A stretch of DNA of 64,000 nucleotides from Janthinobacterium sp. ROICE36 (GTDB taxonomy: Bacteria > Pseudomonadota > Gammaproteobacteria > Burkholderiales > Burkholderiaceae_D): NCBI RefSeq assembly GCF_002869965.1, contig NZ_PEBS01000016.1, positions 1-64,000 on the forward strand, read 5' to 3'. Shown here piece after piece: positions 37,962 to 45,187 of this stretch (position 1 is the stretch's first letter; each line of letters starts with the position of its first letter). Position numbers and translations under genes: made by a program. The notes beneath the pieces are model-generated. The model had not been told where the DNA came from and ran no database searches. It saw only the letters and a list, made by a program, of their open reading frames with translations.

Positions 37962-39336
37962 CGGCTGTGCCGCTATCTAAATCAAGTGAAACATTCAGTG
38001 AAAGCGAGGCGATCGACATGGCCGCCACGTGGGGGTCGGTCAGCTGGACCATCTCGTCGGTCGGTGTAAAGGTAATCGGCAAGCGGGCCAGTTCGGCCGT
38101 CGAGCCTTGCAAGCTCGCTTCGGACACATCGCCCAGCAGCGGCAGCATGGAGGCGCGGTACGAGGCCACGGCAAAGCTGGCCGGCAGCAGGGAATCCTGC
38201 ACGGGCACGCTCTTCGGCCCCTCTTCCCCTATGCTGGGGAAATTGCCCAGGCTGGCAAAGTTCGACAGGCGTTCGAGCAAGTCATCGAGTTCAAGCTGCA
38301 TGACGGGTCCGTCGCTGATGGTGGTGGGGGCATCTTCGCCGCTGGGCAGGCCCGTGTTGGTCACGCCTGCGGCCCGTTCAGACAGCAGTTCCGTTTCGGC
38401 CACATCGATCATCTCGGCCGGCGTGGAGAACAGGGGCACGACGGGCTGGTCGATGGCACCCTCGGCCAGGCTGGCCAAGTCTTCATGCAACAAAAGCCAG
38501 CGCTTGATGTCGGTGGTCGACAGGCCGGACTGGCCCAGGTGCACGCGCTGGCGCTCGATCTGGTTCAGGGCGCGCGAAAACATGCCTTGCATGTTCAACA
38601 ATTTACTTTGCGCGCGGCCGATCGCCTGCGCCGCCTTGTGCGTGGCGCCGTCCGCATTTTCATCGGAGGTGATCGCCACGAGAATCTCGGAACCCTTCTC
38701 CACCCAGTCGCAAGCCATATTCCATTTCGCCTGCGCCGTGCGTAGCCGGAATTCGGAACCGGAAGCGATGGCGTCGGAAAACTCTTCCGTCAAATCCACC
38801 AGACGCCCCAGCAAATGCTGGAGTTGCTCGACCGACACGCCGCCCACGGCTTGCGCACCGGCCACCTGCGACAATAAAAAGCCCATTTCCGCTTCATCTT
38901 CCGTCTGGCCCAGACCCAGCAAGCTGTCGATGGCGGACAGCACATTGCGCGCCATGGGCGTGACGCGGTACACGCCCTGCTGCGCATCCCAGGCCAGCAA
39001 CTGGTTCGAGCGCAGGCGCAACAAGACCGTTTCCAGGCTTTCCGGCAACAGATACGCCAGTTTCGTGTTGATATCGGCGCGCGTGTAGGCGGACGTGGCC
39101 GCATCGGACGCCAGCTCGCGCAACACCAGCAGCCGCACCAGCACGCCATCGAAACCGCCATGGAACAGGGCCGTAAACACTTGCAGCAAGGGCTGCGCCC
39201 GCTTCAAATGAAAAACTTGCTCAATTTCATCGGCCGAAATATTGGGCTGAAAATGCGCCTGCAAGGAATCGTGATGTTCTTGCTCTGTCTGATGTGCATC
39301 CGTAGCCACGGCTGCACTTGCCATTATATCAATCAT
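37954..39336 (-). CDS. mksF: MksF/JetA-like kleisin subunit
   Basis: A 460-aa soluble protein, first in the operon. The N-terminal part (about 30-130; FHLKRAQPLLQVFTALFHGGFDGVLVRLLVLREL, LLPESLETVLLRLRSNQLLAWD in pieces) is a winged-helix-like domain; the middle (about 150-290) is long helices; the C-terminal third is acidic and less ordered, with another small domain near the end. This layout is that of MksF/JetA kleisins, which bridge the SMC heads. The ATG at 39336 has GGAAAAG just upstream; a second ATG at 39324 has none. No individual catalytic residue is expected. Confidence 0.62.
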   Translation of the reverse strand: MIDIMASAAVATDAHQTEQEHHDSLQAHFQPNISADEIEQVFHLKRAQPLLQVFTALFHGGFDGVLVRLLVLRELASDAATSAYTRADINTKLAYLLPESLETVLLRLRSNQLLAWDAQQGVYRVTPMARNVLSAIDSLLGLGQTEDEAEMGFLLSQVAGAQAVGGVSVEQLQHLLGRLVDLTEEFSDAIASGSEFRLRTAQAKWNMACDWVEKGSEILVAITSDENADGATHKAAQAIGRAQSKLLNMQGMFSRALNQIERQRVHLGQSGLSTTDIKRWLLLHEDLASLAEGAIDQPVVPLFSTPAEMIDVAETELLSERAAGVTNTGLPSGEDAPTTISDGPVMQLELDDLLERLSNFASLGNFPSIGEEGPKSVPVQDSLLPASFAVASYRASMLPLLGDVSEASLQGSTAELARLPITFTPTDEMVQLTDPHVAAMSIASLSLNVSLDLDSGTADE

Positions 39337-39547
39337 TCTTTTCCGGATGAGTGTTCAGCGGGCGGCGCAGCGGGCTAACGCGGCGCTGCGGGGCGGGGGC
39401 GTCAGTATATCAGTTCTGACATGCAATTTAGCGTGCGGGAGGGGGCGCTGCGGACGCGGCGCAACACGGCCGGTACGCCGTTCCGGGCCAAGAGGAAAAA
39501 ACTGGGACGCAAACGCGGCATGCCAGACCCCGCACGTTGGCAAGCAC

Positions 39548-40312
39548 TTACTTTTTAACGATCTTTTGCAGGGTTTGCTCGACGTAATCGCCGCCGTCCG
39601 CGTCGGCAAACGTCACCTTCACGGGATACCATTCCAGCGACGGTGCCAGCCACAGGTCCACTTGCTGGCCCTTCTTGTCCGGCGGCGGCGCCTTGACCAG
39701 GTGAATGGCGGCAACCTCCCCCATGCCCGTGCCTACCGGCTCTTCCTTGACGACCTTGAAGGTCCACGGTTCGGCATCGTGCGCGCCGGCCACGAAGAAA
39801 GCCCATTCCGAGCCGGGGACGAATTTTTCGGGCGCGGCGCGCGCCACGCTGGCCAGTTGCCAGACGGCGCTGTTGCGGTCTTGCTCGCCGCCTTTCAGCG
39901 GATAGGTTTCATCGCCTTCGCCAAAGACGATGGTCTTGCTGTCGCGCTTGAAGGTGGTCGTGACGGCATCCTTGCGGAAGCGCTTTTCCACGAACTGGAA
40001 GGGCGCCAGGCCGAAATCGTCGACCGTGCCTTCGCTGCGCTGCTCCAGGATCTTGCCGAACAGGGCAGCCTTGGTTTCGGCCAGCAGCGTATACTTGCCG
40101 TCGCCCACGCGCCAGTTGCTGACCGATTCGCCGGACAGCCCGATGCCGCGCTGCCTGGCCTTGATCGAGTAGACGAGGTCTGCCGATGGCGCCAGCTTGT
40201 AGGGGCGCTTGATGGCGGGATGCTCCACGGGCGCATCGGCCATGGCGGGAGACAAGGTGGCGGCCAGCAAGCTGGCGAGCACAACGCGTTTCAAAGTCAT
40301 CAAAGTAGTCAT
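39548..40312 (-). CDS. DUF3108 family exported protein
   Basis: A 254-aa protein with a signal peptide (LKRVVLASLLAATLSPAMA). The mature part follows the DUF3108 pattern: KLAPSADLVYSIKARQRGIGLSGES, YTLLAETKAALFGKILEQRSEG, FKRDSKTIVFG, QVDLWLAPSLEWYPVKV. It is a predicted lipocalin-like beta-rich periplasmic protein of unknown function. It begins directly after the TAA of the upstream gene (no gap) and is clearly its paralogue: both share the WLAPSxxWYPV motif. The upstream TAA is read with AGGAAA, which serves as the Shine-Dalgarno. Confidence 0.8.
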   Translation of the reverse strand: MTTLMTLKRVVLASLLAATLSPAMADAPVEHPAIKRPYKLAPSADLVYSIKARQRGIGLSGESVSNWRVGDGKYTLLAETKAALFGKILEQRSEGTVDDFGLAPFQFVEKRFRKDAVTTTFKRDSKTIVFGEGDETYPLKGGEQDRNSAVWQLASVARAAPEKFVPGSEWAFFVAGAHDAEPWTFKVVKEEPVGTGMGEVAAIHLVKAPPPDKKGQQVDLWLAPSLEWYPVKVTFADADGGDYVEQTLQKIVKK

Positions 40313-41431
40313 TTATTTTCCTGTAGCGTCATTGACGCGAATGTGGGTCACGGTTTGCGTGGTCAGCGCCCCGCTCGCTTCGGTATTGCGTATTTGTACC
40401 GGATACCATTGCATGGACGGCGCCAGCCAGATATCGAGCTGCGATGAATAGGTGCCGGGCTTCGGTGGCCGGCGCACATGCCAGGTCACCAGGCGGCCCA
40501 TTTTGGTGTCGAGCTCTTCCTCGCCCACCAGCTGGAAGCGGAACACGGTCGCTTCCTTTTCCTCGCCGACGAGGATATCGATATTGCCGGCCAGCTGGTT
40601 GACGTCGGCGCGGCCGATGGCGGCCAGCTGGAACGGCACGCTGGCCTTGTCCTGCGCCCCTTCCTGCCATGGCGTCGTAGCCGTCGAGGCCGAAAACGTG
40701 ATGGTCTTGGCATCGCGGTTGAAATGCGTGGCCGTTTGCGCGCGGCCCTTGCGTTTCTCCGTGGCCGTGACGGGCACGATACCGCTGCCATCGATCACGC
40801 CCTCGCTGCTCAGCACCAGCAGGTTGATGCGCGTGATCAGCATGCTCAAGCCCACTTCCAGTGTCAGCTGGTAGGTATCGCCTTTATTGTCCCAAGCCAT
40901 GGAGGCCACGCCCTGCCACTTGGTGCCATCGGCATCGCGCCGGTCTACATGCAGGTCGAACTGGGCCGAGGCAGGCGCATTCGTCTTGTAGTGCCGTGCC
41001 TGTTCGACGGCCGGTGGCGGCGCGCTGGCCGGCGCGGGCGCGGCCGCCACGGCTGGCGCAGGCGCCGTGAGGGCCGGGGCAGCCACGGCGGCCGGCTCGG
41101 AGGTGGCCGGGCCTTCCGGCACGTCGCTGGCGGGCGCCGTCCACTGGGGCGCTTCGCTTGACACCAGCGCCGTCGGTGGCGGCGGTGGCGGCAGCCTGGG
41201 CTTGGGCACGGGCAGCAGTTCGGGCGGCGGTGGTGGCGCCAGCACCGGCCGGGGCTTGGGTGGCTCGGCGATCAATGCCATGCTGACCACTTGCGCATGC
41301 TCCTGCCCCAGCGGCACCATGCTCGCACGCGAGGTGAGCCACTCCAGCGCCACGTAATGCAGTGCGCCGATGAGCGCGACAAAAATGACGGTACGGCGGC
41401 GCTGTGGCGAAAAGAAGGAGTCAGGCATCAT
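40313..41431 (-). CDS. DUF3108 family protein with membrane anchor and proline-rich linker
   Basis: A 372-aa protein. Residues 13-32 form one membrane helix (VIFVALIGALHYVALEWL). Residues 55-145 are extremely rich in proline and alanine (EPPKPRPVLAPPPPPELLP, then PAP/APA runs), like the periplasm-spanning linker of TonB. Residues about 150-372 form the DUF3108 domain (DLHVDRRDADGTKWQGVASM, YQLTLEVGLSMLITRINLLVLS, DIWLAPSMQWYPVQI). The linker would place the domain across the periplasm near the outer membrane. In operon with the shorter DUF3108 paralogue. No start-proximal Shine-Dalgarno is obvious, so the exact start is less sure. Confidence 0.78.
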   Translation of the reverse strand: MMPDSFFSPQRRRTVIFVALIGALHYVALEWLTSRASMVPLGQEHAQVVSMALIAEPPKPRPVLAPPPPPELLPVPKPRLPPPPPPTALVSSEAPQWTAPASDVPEGPATSEPAAVAAPALTAPAPAVAAAPAPASAPPPAVEQARHYKTNAPASAQFDLHVDRRDADGTKWQGVASMAWDNKGDTYQLTLEVGLSMLITRINLLVLSSEGVIDGSGIVPVTATEKRKGRAQTATHFNRDAKTITFSASTATTPWQEGAQDKASVPFQLAAIGRADVNQLAGNIDILVGEEKEATVFRFQLVGEEELDTKMGRLVTWHVRRPPKPGTYSSQLDIWLAPSMQWYPVQIRNTEASGALTTQTVTHIRVNDATGK

Positions 41432-41580
41432 AGGCAGTAGTGTAACGCTTTCCCTCCGTTTTCCGCTTCTTGCCCGCGCTCAACTCCTGATGTTTTATGT
41501 AAGTAAATGTTCGCAGCGTTGCATCAGTTGCAAGCTGATATCTGCTACGCTAGGGACATCCACCTACCAGGAGATTTCGC

Positions 41581-42285
41581 ATGGCAAATCCGCAAATGCC
41601 CCAAATACCGGGCGCAGCAGTTGTGACCGATACCCTCGACTTCGTCAAGAACCTGTGGGGCAGCATGAGCGTGCCCGGCATGGGCATGCCAGGCATCACG
41701 GCGCCCACCATGTCGGTGGAAGAGCTGGACAAGAAAATCAGCGACTTGAAAGCCGTCGAAGCCTGGCTGAACCTCAACACCAGCATGCTGCGCGGCAGTA
41801 TCCAGGCGCTGGAAGTACAGCGCGGCACCATCGCCACCCTGAAATCGATGGGTGCTTCGCTGGCGGCGGCCATCACCCAGCCAGGCGCCAGCGAGAAAAC
41901 CGTCTTTGAATCGGTGCCCTACGCTTCCGCGTTTTTCCAGCATGCAGCGCCTGCGGCACCTGCACCGAAACCGGCACCTGCGCCAGCGGCTGCACCGGAA
42001 CCCGCTGCGGCGGCGCCCGACGATGCCGGCAGCCAGGCAACAGCCCAGCTGGCCAACCCAAGTGCCTGGTGGAATTTGTTACAAGATCAGTTCAAGCAGG
42101 CGGTGTCGACGGCAATGTCGCCCGATGCTGCCAGCGGTGCAGCGGCTGGAGCGACGGCCAAGCCAGCGGCCAGCAAGTCCGCCAAGCCTGCAGAAGCAGG
42201 CACGGCAGCCAAGGCCAAGGCCCCGCTGCGCAAGGCGCCCGCGAAACGCGCAGCGCCCAAATCCAAAACGCCAGGCAAGGCCTGA
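41581..42285 (+). CDS. phaM: PhaM-type polyhydroxyalkanoate granule-associated protein
   Basis: A 234-aa protein. The N-terminal 100 residues carry the PhaM family signature: DFVKNLWGSM, a short Gly/Met/Pro loop (VPGMGMPGIT), then SVEELDKKISDLKAVEAWLN and LRGSIQALEVQRGTIATLKSM. The rest is Ala/Pro-rich and ends in Lys-Ala-Pro repeats (AKAKAPLRKAPAKRAAPKSK) resembling histone H1 tails, which bind DNA. In Ralstonia, PhaM activates PHA synthase, binds granules and attaches them to the nucleoid so that they segregate to daughter cells. This implies PHB/PHA production. AGGAG precedes the ATG. Monocistronic. Confidence 0.9.
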   Translation: MANPQMPQIPGAAVVTDTLDFVKNLWGSMSVPGMGMPGITAPTMSVEELDKKISDLKAVEAWLNLNTSMLRGSIQALEVQRGTIATLKSMGASLAAAITQPGASEKTVFESVPYASAFFQHAAPAAPAPKPAPAPAAAPEPAAAAPDDAGSQATAQLANPSAWWNLLQDQFKQAVSTAMSPDAASGAAAGATAKPAASKSAKPAEAGTAAKAKAPLRKAPAKRAAPKSKTPGKA

Positions 42286-42306
42286 CGCGTCAAGCCGGCG
42301 ATATGA

Positions 42307-42522
42307 TCAGGCGATACGATGAATGCGGATCGCCTCGATCATGTTGTCGGCCTGGCGTTTTACGTCACCGATCGTGATCAGGCCTTCGTCGGCCAGCGCC
42401 TTGGCGTGCTCGTACGAAGACTGGAATGTTTCCAGCGTGTCTCCCTTGGCGGCGACCGGGCGTACCCAGGCAATACTGCCGACTTTCATTTTTTTGTACA
42501 CTTCATTGACCACATCACGCAT
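42307..42522 (-). CDS. 71-aa hypothetical protein
   Basis: A small soluble protein, MRDVVNEVYKKMKVGSIAW onward, with a helical core (LETFQSSYEHAKALADEG, ITIGDVKRQADNMIEAI). AAGGAAG lies upstream of the ATG at 42522, so this start is chosen over the in-frame ATG at 42597, which would overlap the stop of the upstream response regulator gene. No recognised family. It could be co-transcribed with the kinase-regulator pair upstream (64-bp gap). Confidence 0.65.
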   Translation of the reverse strand: MRDVVNEVYKKMKVGSIAWVRPVAAKGDTLETFQSSYEHAKALADEGLITIGDVKRQADNMIEAIRIHRIA

Positions 42523-42586
42523 AGTTTCTTCCTTATTGTTGTAAAGCAACTCAAGCACGGGCGTACCCACGCTGGCCCCTAGTTTA

Positions 42587-44317
42587 TCATCCGGCACGCT
42601 CGCGCACGGATTTTCCCCCTTTTTCCGGCGCCGGCGGCGCTTTTTCCGGCATCTCGACGGCCAATTCCGGCCCAGGCGGCGGCGTCAGCTGTACCACTTG
42701 CTCCATCAATTGCGCGAAGCGCTGCTGCCCTGGTGCAATTTTGTCTACATACAACAACACTTCCATGGCCTCGGCCGCCAATGCTGCCTGATAGCCGCGT
42801 TGTTCCAGGAAAGACACGATGATTTGCGCGGAATTGAACAGGATGCGCAGATTGTTGGGCAACTTTTCGCGCGCCGCCCGCATCCAGGCGACCGCCTCGT
42901 TGAGCTTGTCCGTCTTCCACAGCAGTACGCCCTTGTTCATCAAGTCCGACGCTTCCTTGCGCGCAGCGATGATCAGGCTGGTGCCTTCGTCGCCCATCTT
43001 GGCCTTGTCGAAGATCTTTTGCACCTCGTCCTGTACCACCTGATTGTCGTGGTTGTTCTTCACCACATAGCACAGTAGACCGGACGGCGCATCCTTCACG
43101 CCGACGGCGAACAGCAGGGTGGCCAGTTCCATACAGATACTTTTTTCGGGCCGCGCCGGGTCTTCTGCCAGCATGGCTTCGAGTTCGTCGCCGCACTTGC
43201 GCGCGCGCCGGTAATCGCCCGTTTCATGGTGCACCATGCCTTCCGTGATCTTCGCGCGCAGGCCAATTTGCTCGGGCGGGAATTCGCGCTGCGCCAGCAG
43301 CAGCCATTGCAGCGCCTCCTTGGCATCCTTCTTCAAGCCGCACACGCGCGCCAGTCCAAGGTAGGCATCGGGCGTCTTCATGACGGAAAATTCACCGATG
43401 GAAATACACTTGCGAAAAGCCTTTTCCGCCATGCTGACATTGCCGACTTTCAAGGCGGCCAGCCCCAGGTTGCGCTGGCGCGGCACGGAATTGGGCGACA
43501 GGCGCGCCGCTTTTTCCAGCACGCCGCACGCTTCCTCGTGCTGACCCATCAGCTGGTAAGCGACGGCCATCTGATCGTAGGCGTCGATGTAATACTTGTT
43601 TTCGACGATCACGCCCTGGAATATCTGCCGCGCCGCCTCGTGCTCGCCGTTATTCATGCGGATCTTGCCCAGGCCCGCCCTGGCCCAGCTGTAATCGCGC
43701 TCGGCCAGCACTTTTTCGTACACGGCGCGGGCCTTTTCCGGCTCGCCGCTTTTCAGCAGCAGCGACGCCTTCATGCGTAGCAGTTCCAGCGCGTGCAGCT
43801 TGTTGACCTCGATCTGCGCGTCGCACAATTTGGCCGCGCGCAGATAATCCTTTTCCATGCAAGCCTGGTCGATCTCGCGAAACACCTGCTTCTTGTGCCA
43901 CACGCGGTTCAGCCGCGTCAGCAGCACGCCTTCCGTGATGGGCTTGATCAGGTAGGCATCGGGCTGATGCTCGGCCGCGCCCATCACCGATTCGACGCTT
44001 TTCTCGGCCGACACCATCAACCACACGCTCGATGGCGCCGTCAGGTTGCGCACGCGCGTCTCTTCCAGCACTTGCTGGCCATTCTTGCCTTCGCCCAGGT
44101 TGTAATCGCACAGCACCACGTCATAGCGCGTCTTGGCCAGCAGCTTCATGGCTTCGCCGCCGCTGGCCGCCTGGTCGATATGGCGCGCGCCCAGGTTGCG
44201 CAAGGATTCGCGCAGCAGGATGCGGATGCCGATGAAGTCATCGACCAGCAGATAATGCTTGTCGGCCCAGTCGGTGCTGCCCGCTTCGGCGGCGGTGGCG
44301 TGGCTGTCTGTCGTCAT
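42587..44317 (-). CDS. Response regulator with receiver domain and C-terminal TPR array
   Basis: A 576-aa soluble protein. Residues 20-140 are a receiver (YLLVDDFIGIRILLRE; phospho-acceptor Asp in VVLCDYNLGEGKNG; Lys in YLIKPITEG). Residues about 150-340 form tetratricopeptide repeats (units such as PEKARAVYEKVLAERDYSWARAGLGKI and HEEACGVLEKAARLSPNSVPRQRNLG in part), and further helical repeats run to about 530. A Pro/Glu tail closes the protein. There is no DNA-binding or enzymatic output domain, so it should act by protein-protein contact. It follows its kinase by 11 bp. Confidence 0.9.
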   Translation of the reverse strand: MTTDSHATAAEAGSTDWADKHYLLVDDFIGIRILLRESLRNLGARHIDQAASGGEAMKLLAKTRYDVVLCDYNLGEGKNGQQVLEETRVRNLTAPSSVWLMVSAEKSVESVMGAAEHQPDAYLIKPITEGVLLTRLNRVWHKKQVFREIDQACMEKDYLRAAKLCDAQIEVNKLHALELLRMKASLLLKSGEPEKARAVYEKVLAERDYSWARAGLGKIRMNNGEHEAARQIFQGVIVENKYYIDAYDQMAVAYQLMGQHEEACGVLEKAARLSPNSVPRQRNLGLAALKVGNVSMAEKAFRKCISIGEFSVMKTPDAYLGLARVCGLKKDAKEALQWLLLAQREFPPEQIGLRAKITEGMVHHETGDYRRARKCGDELEAMLAEDPARPEKSICMELATLLFAVGVKDAPSGLLCYVVKNNHDNQVVQDEVQKIFDKAKMGDEGTSLIIAARKEASDLMNKGVLLWKTDKLNEAVAWMRAAREKLPNNLRILFNSAQIIVSFLEQRGYQAALAAEAMEVLLYVDKIAPGQQRFAQLMEQVVQLTPPPGPELAVEMPEKAPPAPEKGGKSVRERAG

Positions 44318-44328
44318 GGCATCCTCGT

Positions 44329-45048
44329 TCAGGGCAGGCGCAGGATGAAACAGCCGCCGCCCAGCGCGCCGCCATTTTCCAGGGCAATGCTGCCGCTGCT
44401 GCCCCGGTGCTTGTGCATCTTCGCCACGACACTGGAAAAATACAGCCCCAGCCCCGTGCTGTTGGTGGAAAAGTTCACGCCGGCCGCCATGCCATCCATG
44501 GCCGCACTGCCCGCGTCAAGCAGCGCCTGCGAGTAGCCGTCGCCATTGTCTTCCACGCGCAGCTCCAGCAAGGCGTCCACCTGGCGCACGGACAGGCGGA
44601 TCGTATCCTTCGTGTAGCGGATGGCGTTGTTGATGGCATGCGTCAGCACGCCGATGACCAGGTCTTCATCCAGGGTCCAGATCAGTTCCGGCGGGCAAGC
44701 CGTCTGCAGGCGGATGCCTTTCGAGGCCAACAGGATCTTTTCCTGGTCCACCACCTGGTCCACCACCTGGCTCACCAGTTGCGGCTGCACGTCGAAGGGG
44801 TAGCCGGGCTTGCCCACTTCCTTGTACAGGGCCAGCAGCTGGATCAGGTTATCGTTCAGGCGCTTGGTCTGGTACAGCATCTGCGCCATCTGCAGGTAAG
44901 CGGGGTCGGCCTGCGGCGCAGGCTTGGCCTGCTCGGCCGCCAGCAAGGATTCCAGCGTGCCGCTGACCACGCTGATCGAGTTTTTCATGTCGTGCACGGT
45001 CGACGCCAGGAACAGGAAAAGCTCGGGCGAGCTGTGTTGATCTTCCAC
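44329..45048 (-). CDS. Small soluble sensor histidine kinase
   Basis: A 239-aa kinase with no membrane segment or separate sensory domain. The phospho-acceptor His lies in the first helix (LFLASTVHDMKNSISVVSG), and the ATPase domain has N-box (LTHAINNAIRYTKD), G1 (DNGDGYSQ) and G2 (STGLGLYFSSVVAK) boxes. The N-terminal helices serve as the dimerisation domain. Start is GTG at 45048 with AAGGAGAT in position. With the REC-TPR regulator 11 bp downstream it forms a two-component pair. The sensing mechanism is unknown; a partner protein may supply the input. Confidence 0.88.
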   Translation of the reverse strand: MEDQHSSPELFLFLASTVHDMKNSISVVSGTLESLLAAEQAKPAPQADPAYLQMAQMLYQTKRLNDNLIQLLALYKEVGKPGYPFDVQPQLVSQVVDQVVDQEKILLASKGIRLQTACPPELIWTLDEDLVIGVLTHAINNAIRYTKDTIRLSVRQVDALLELRVEDNGDGYSQALLDAGSAAMDGMAAGVNFSTNSTGLGLYFSSVVAKMHKHRGSSGSIALENGGALGGGCFILRLP

Positions 45049-45092
45049 CGGATATCTCCTTGGGGTCGCAGCTTGAATATTGCCAAGGATAA

Positions 45093-45098
45093 ATTATA
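45093..45098 (-). promoter_or_regulatory. Consensus -10 (TATAAT) ahead of the kinase-REC-TPR operon
   Basis: On the minus strand TATAAT reads from 45098 to 45093, about 45 bp ahead of the GTG at 45048. A good -35 is not evident (GGCTGG at 17 bp). Confidence 0.45.
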
Positions 45099-45187
45099 CC
45101 GCCAGCGTGCCGGCGCCAGCCAGCCGCGCGCAAAGTCCGTGACCTGATGCAACAATGCGGCCCGCTGCGCAAACGGAGAGGGAGAAC

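Noticed and set aside
32555..39336. Wadjet (JetABCD) plasmid-defence system
   Set aside because: The SMC, winged-helix and kleisin-like genes fit, but no JetD-type nuclease gene is present and the SMC length is nearer MksB, so I call it Mks-like instead.
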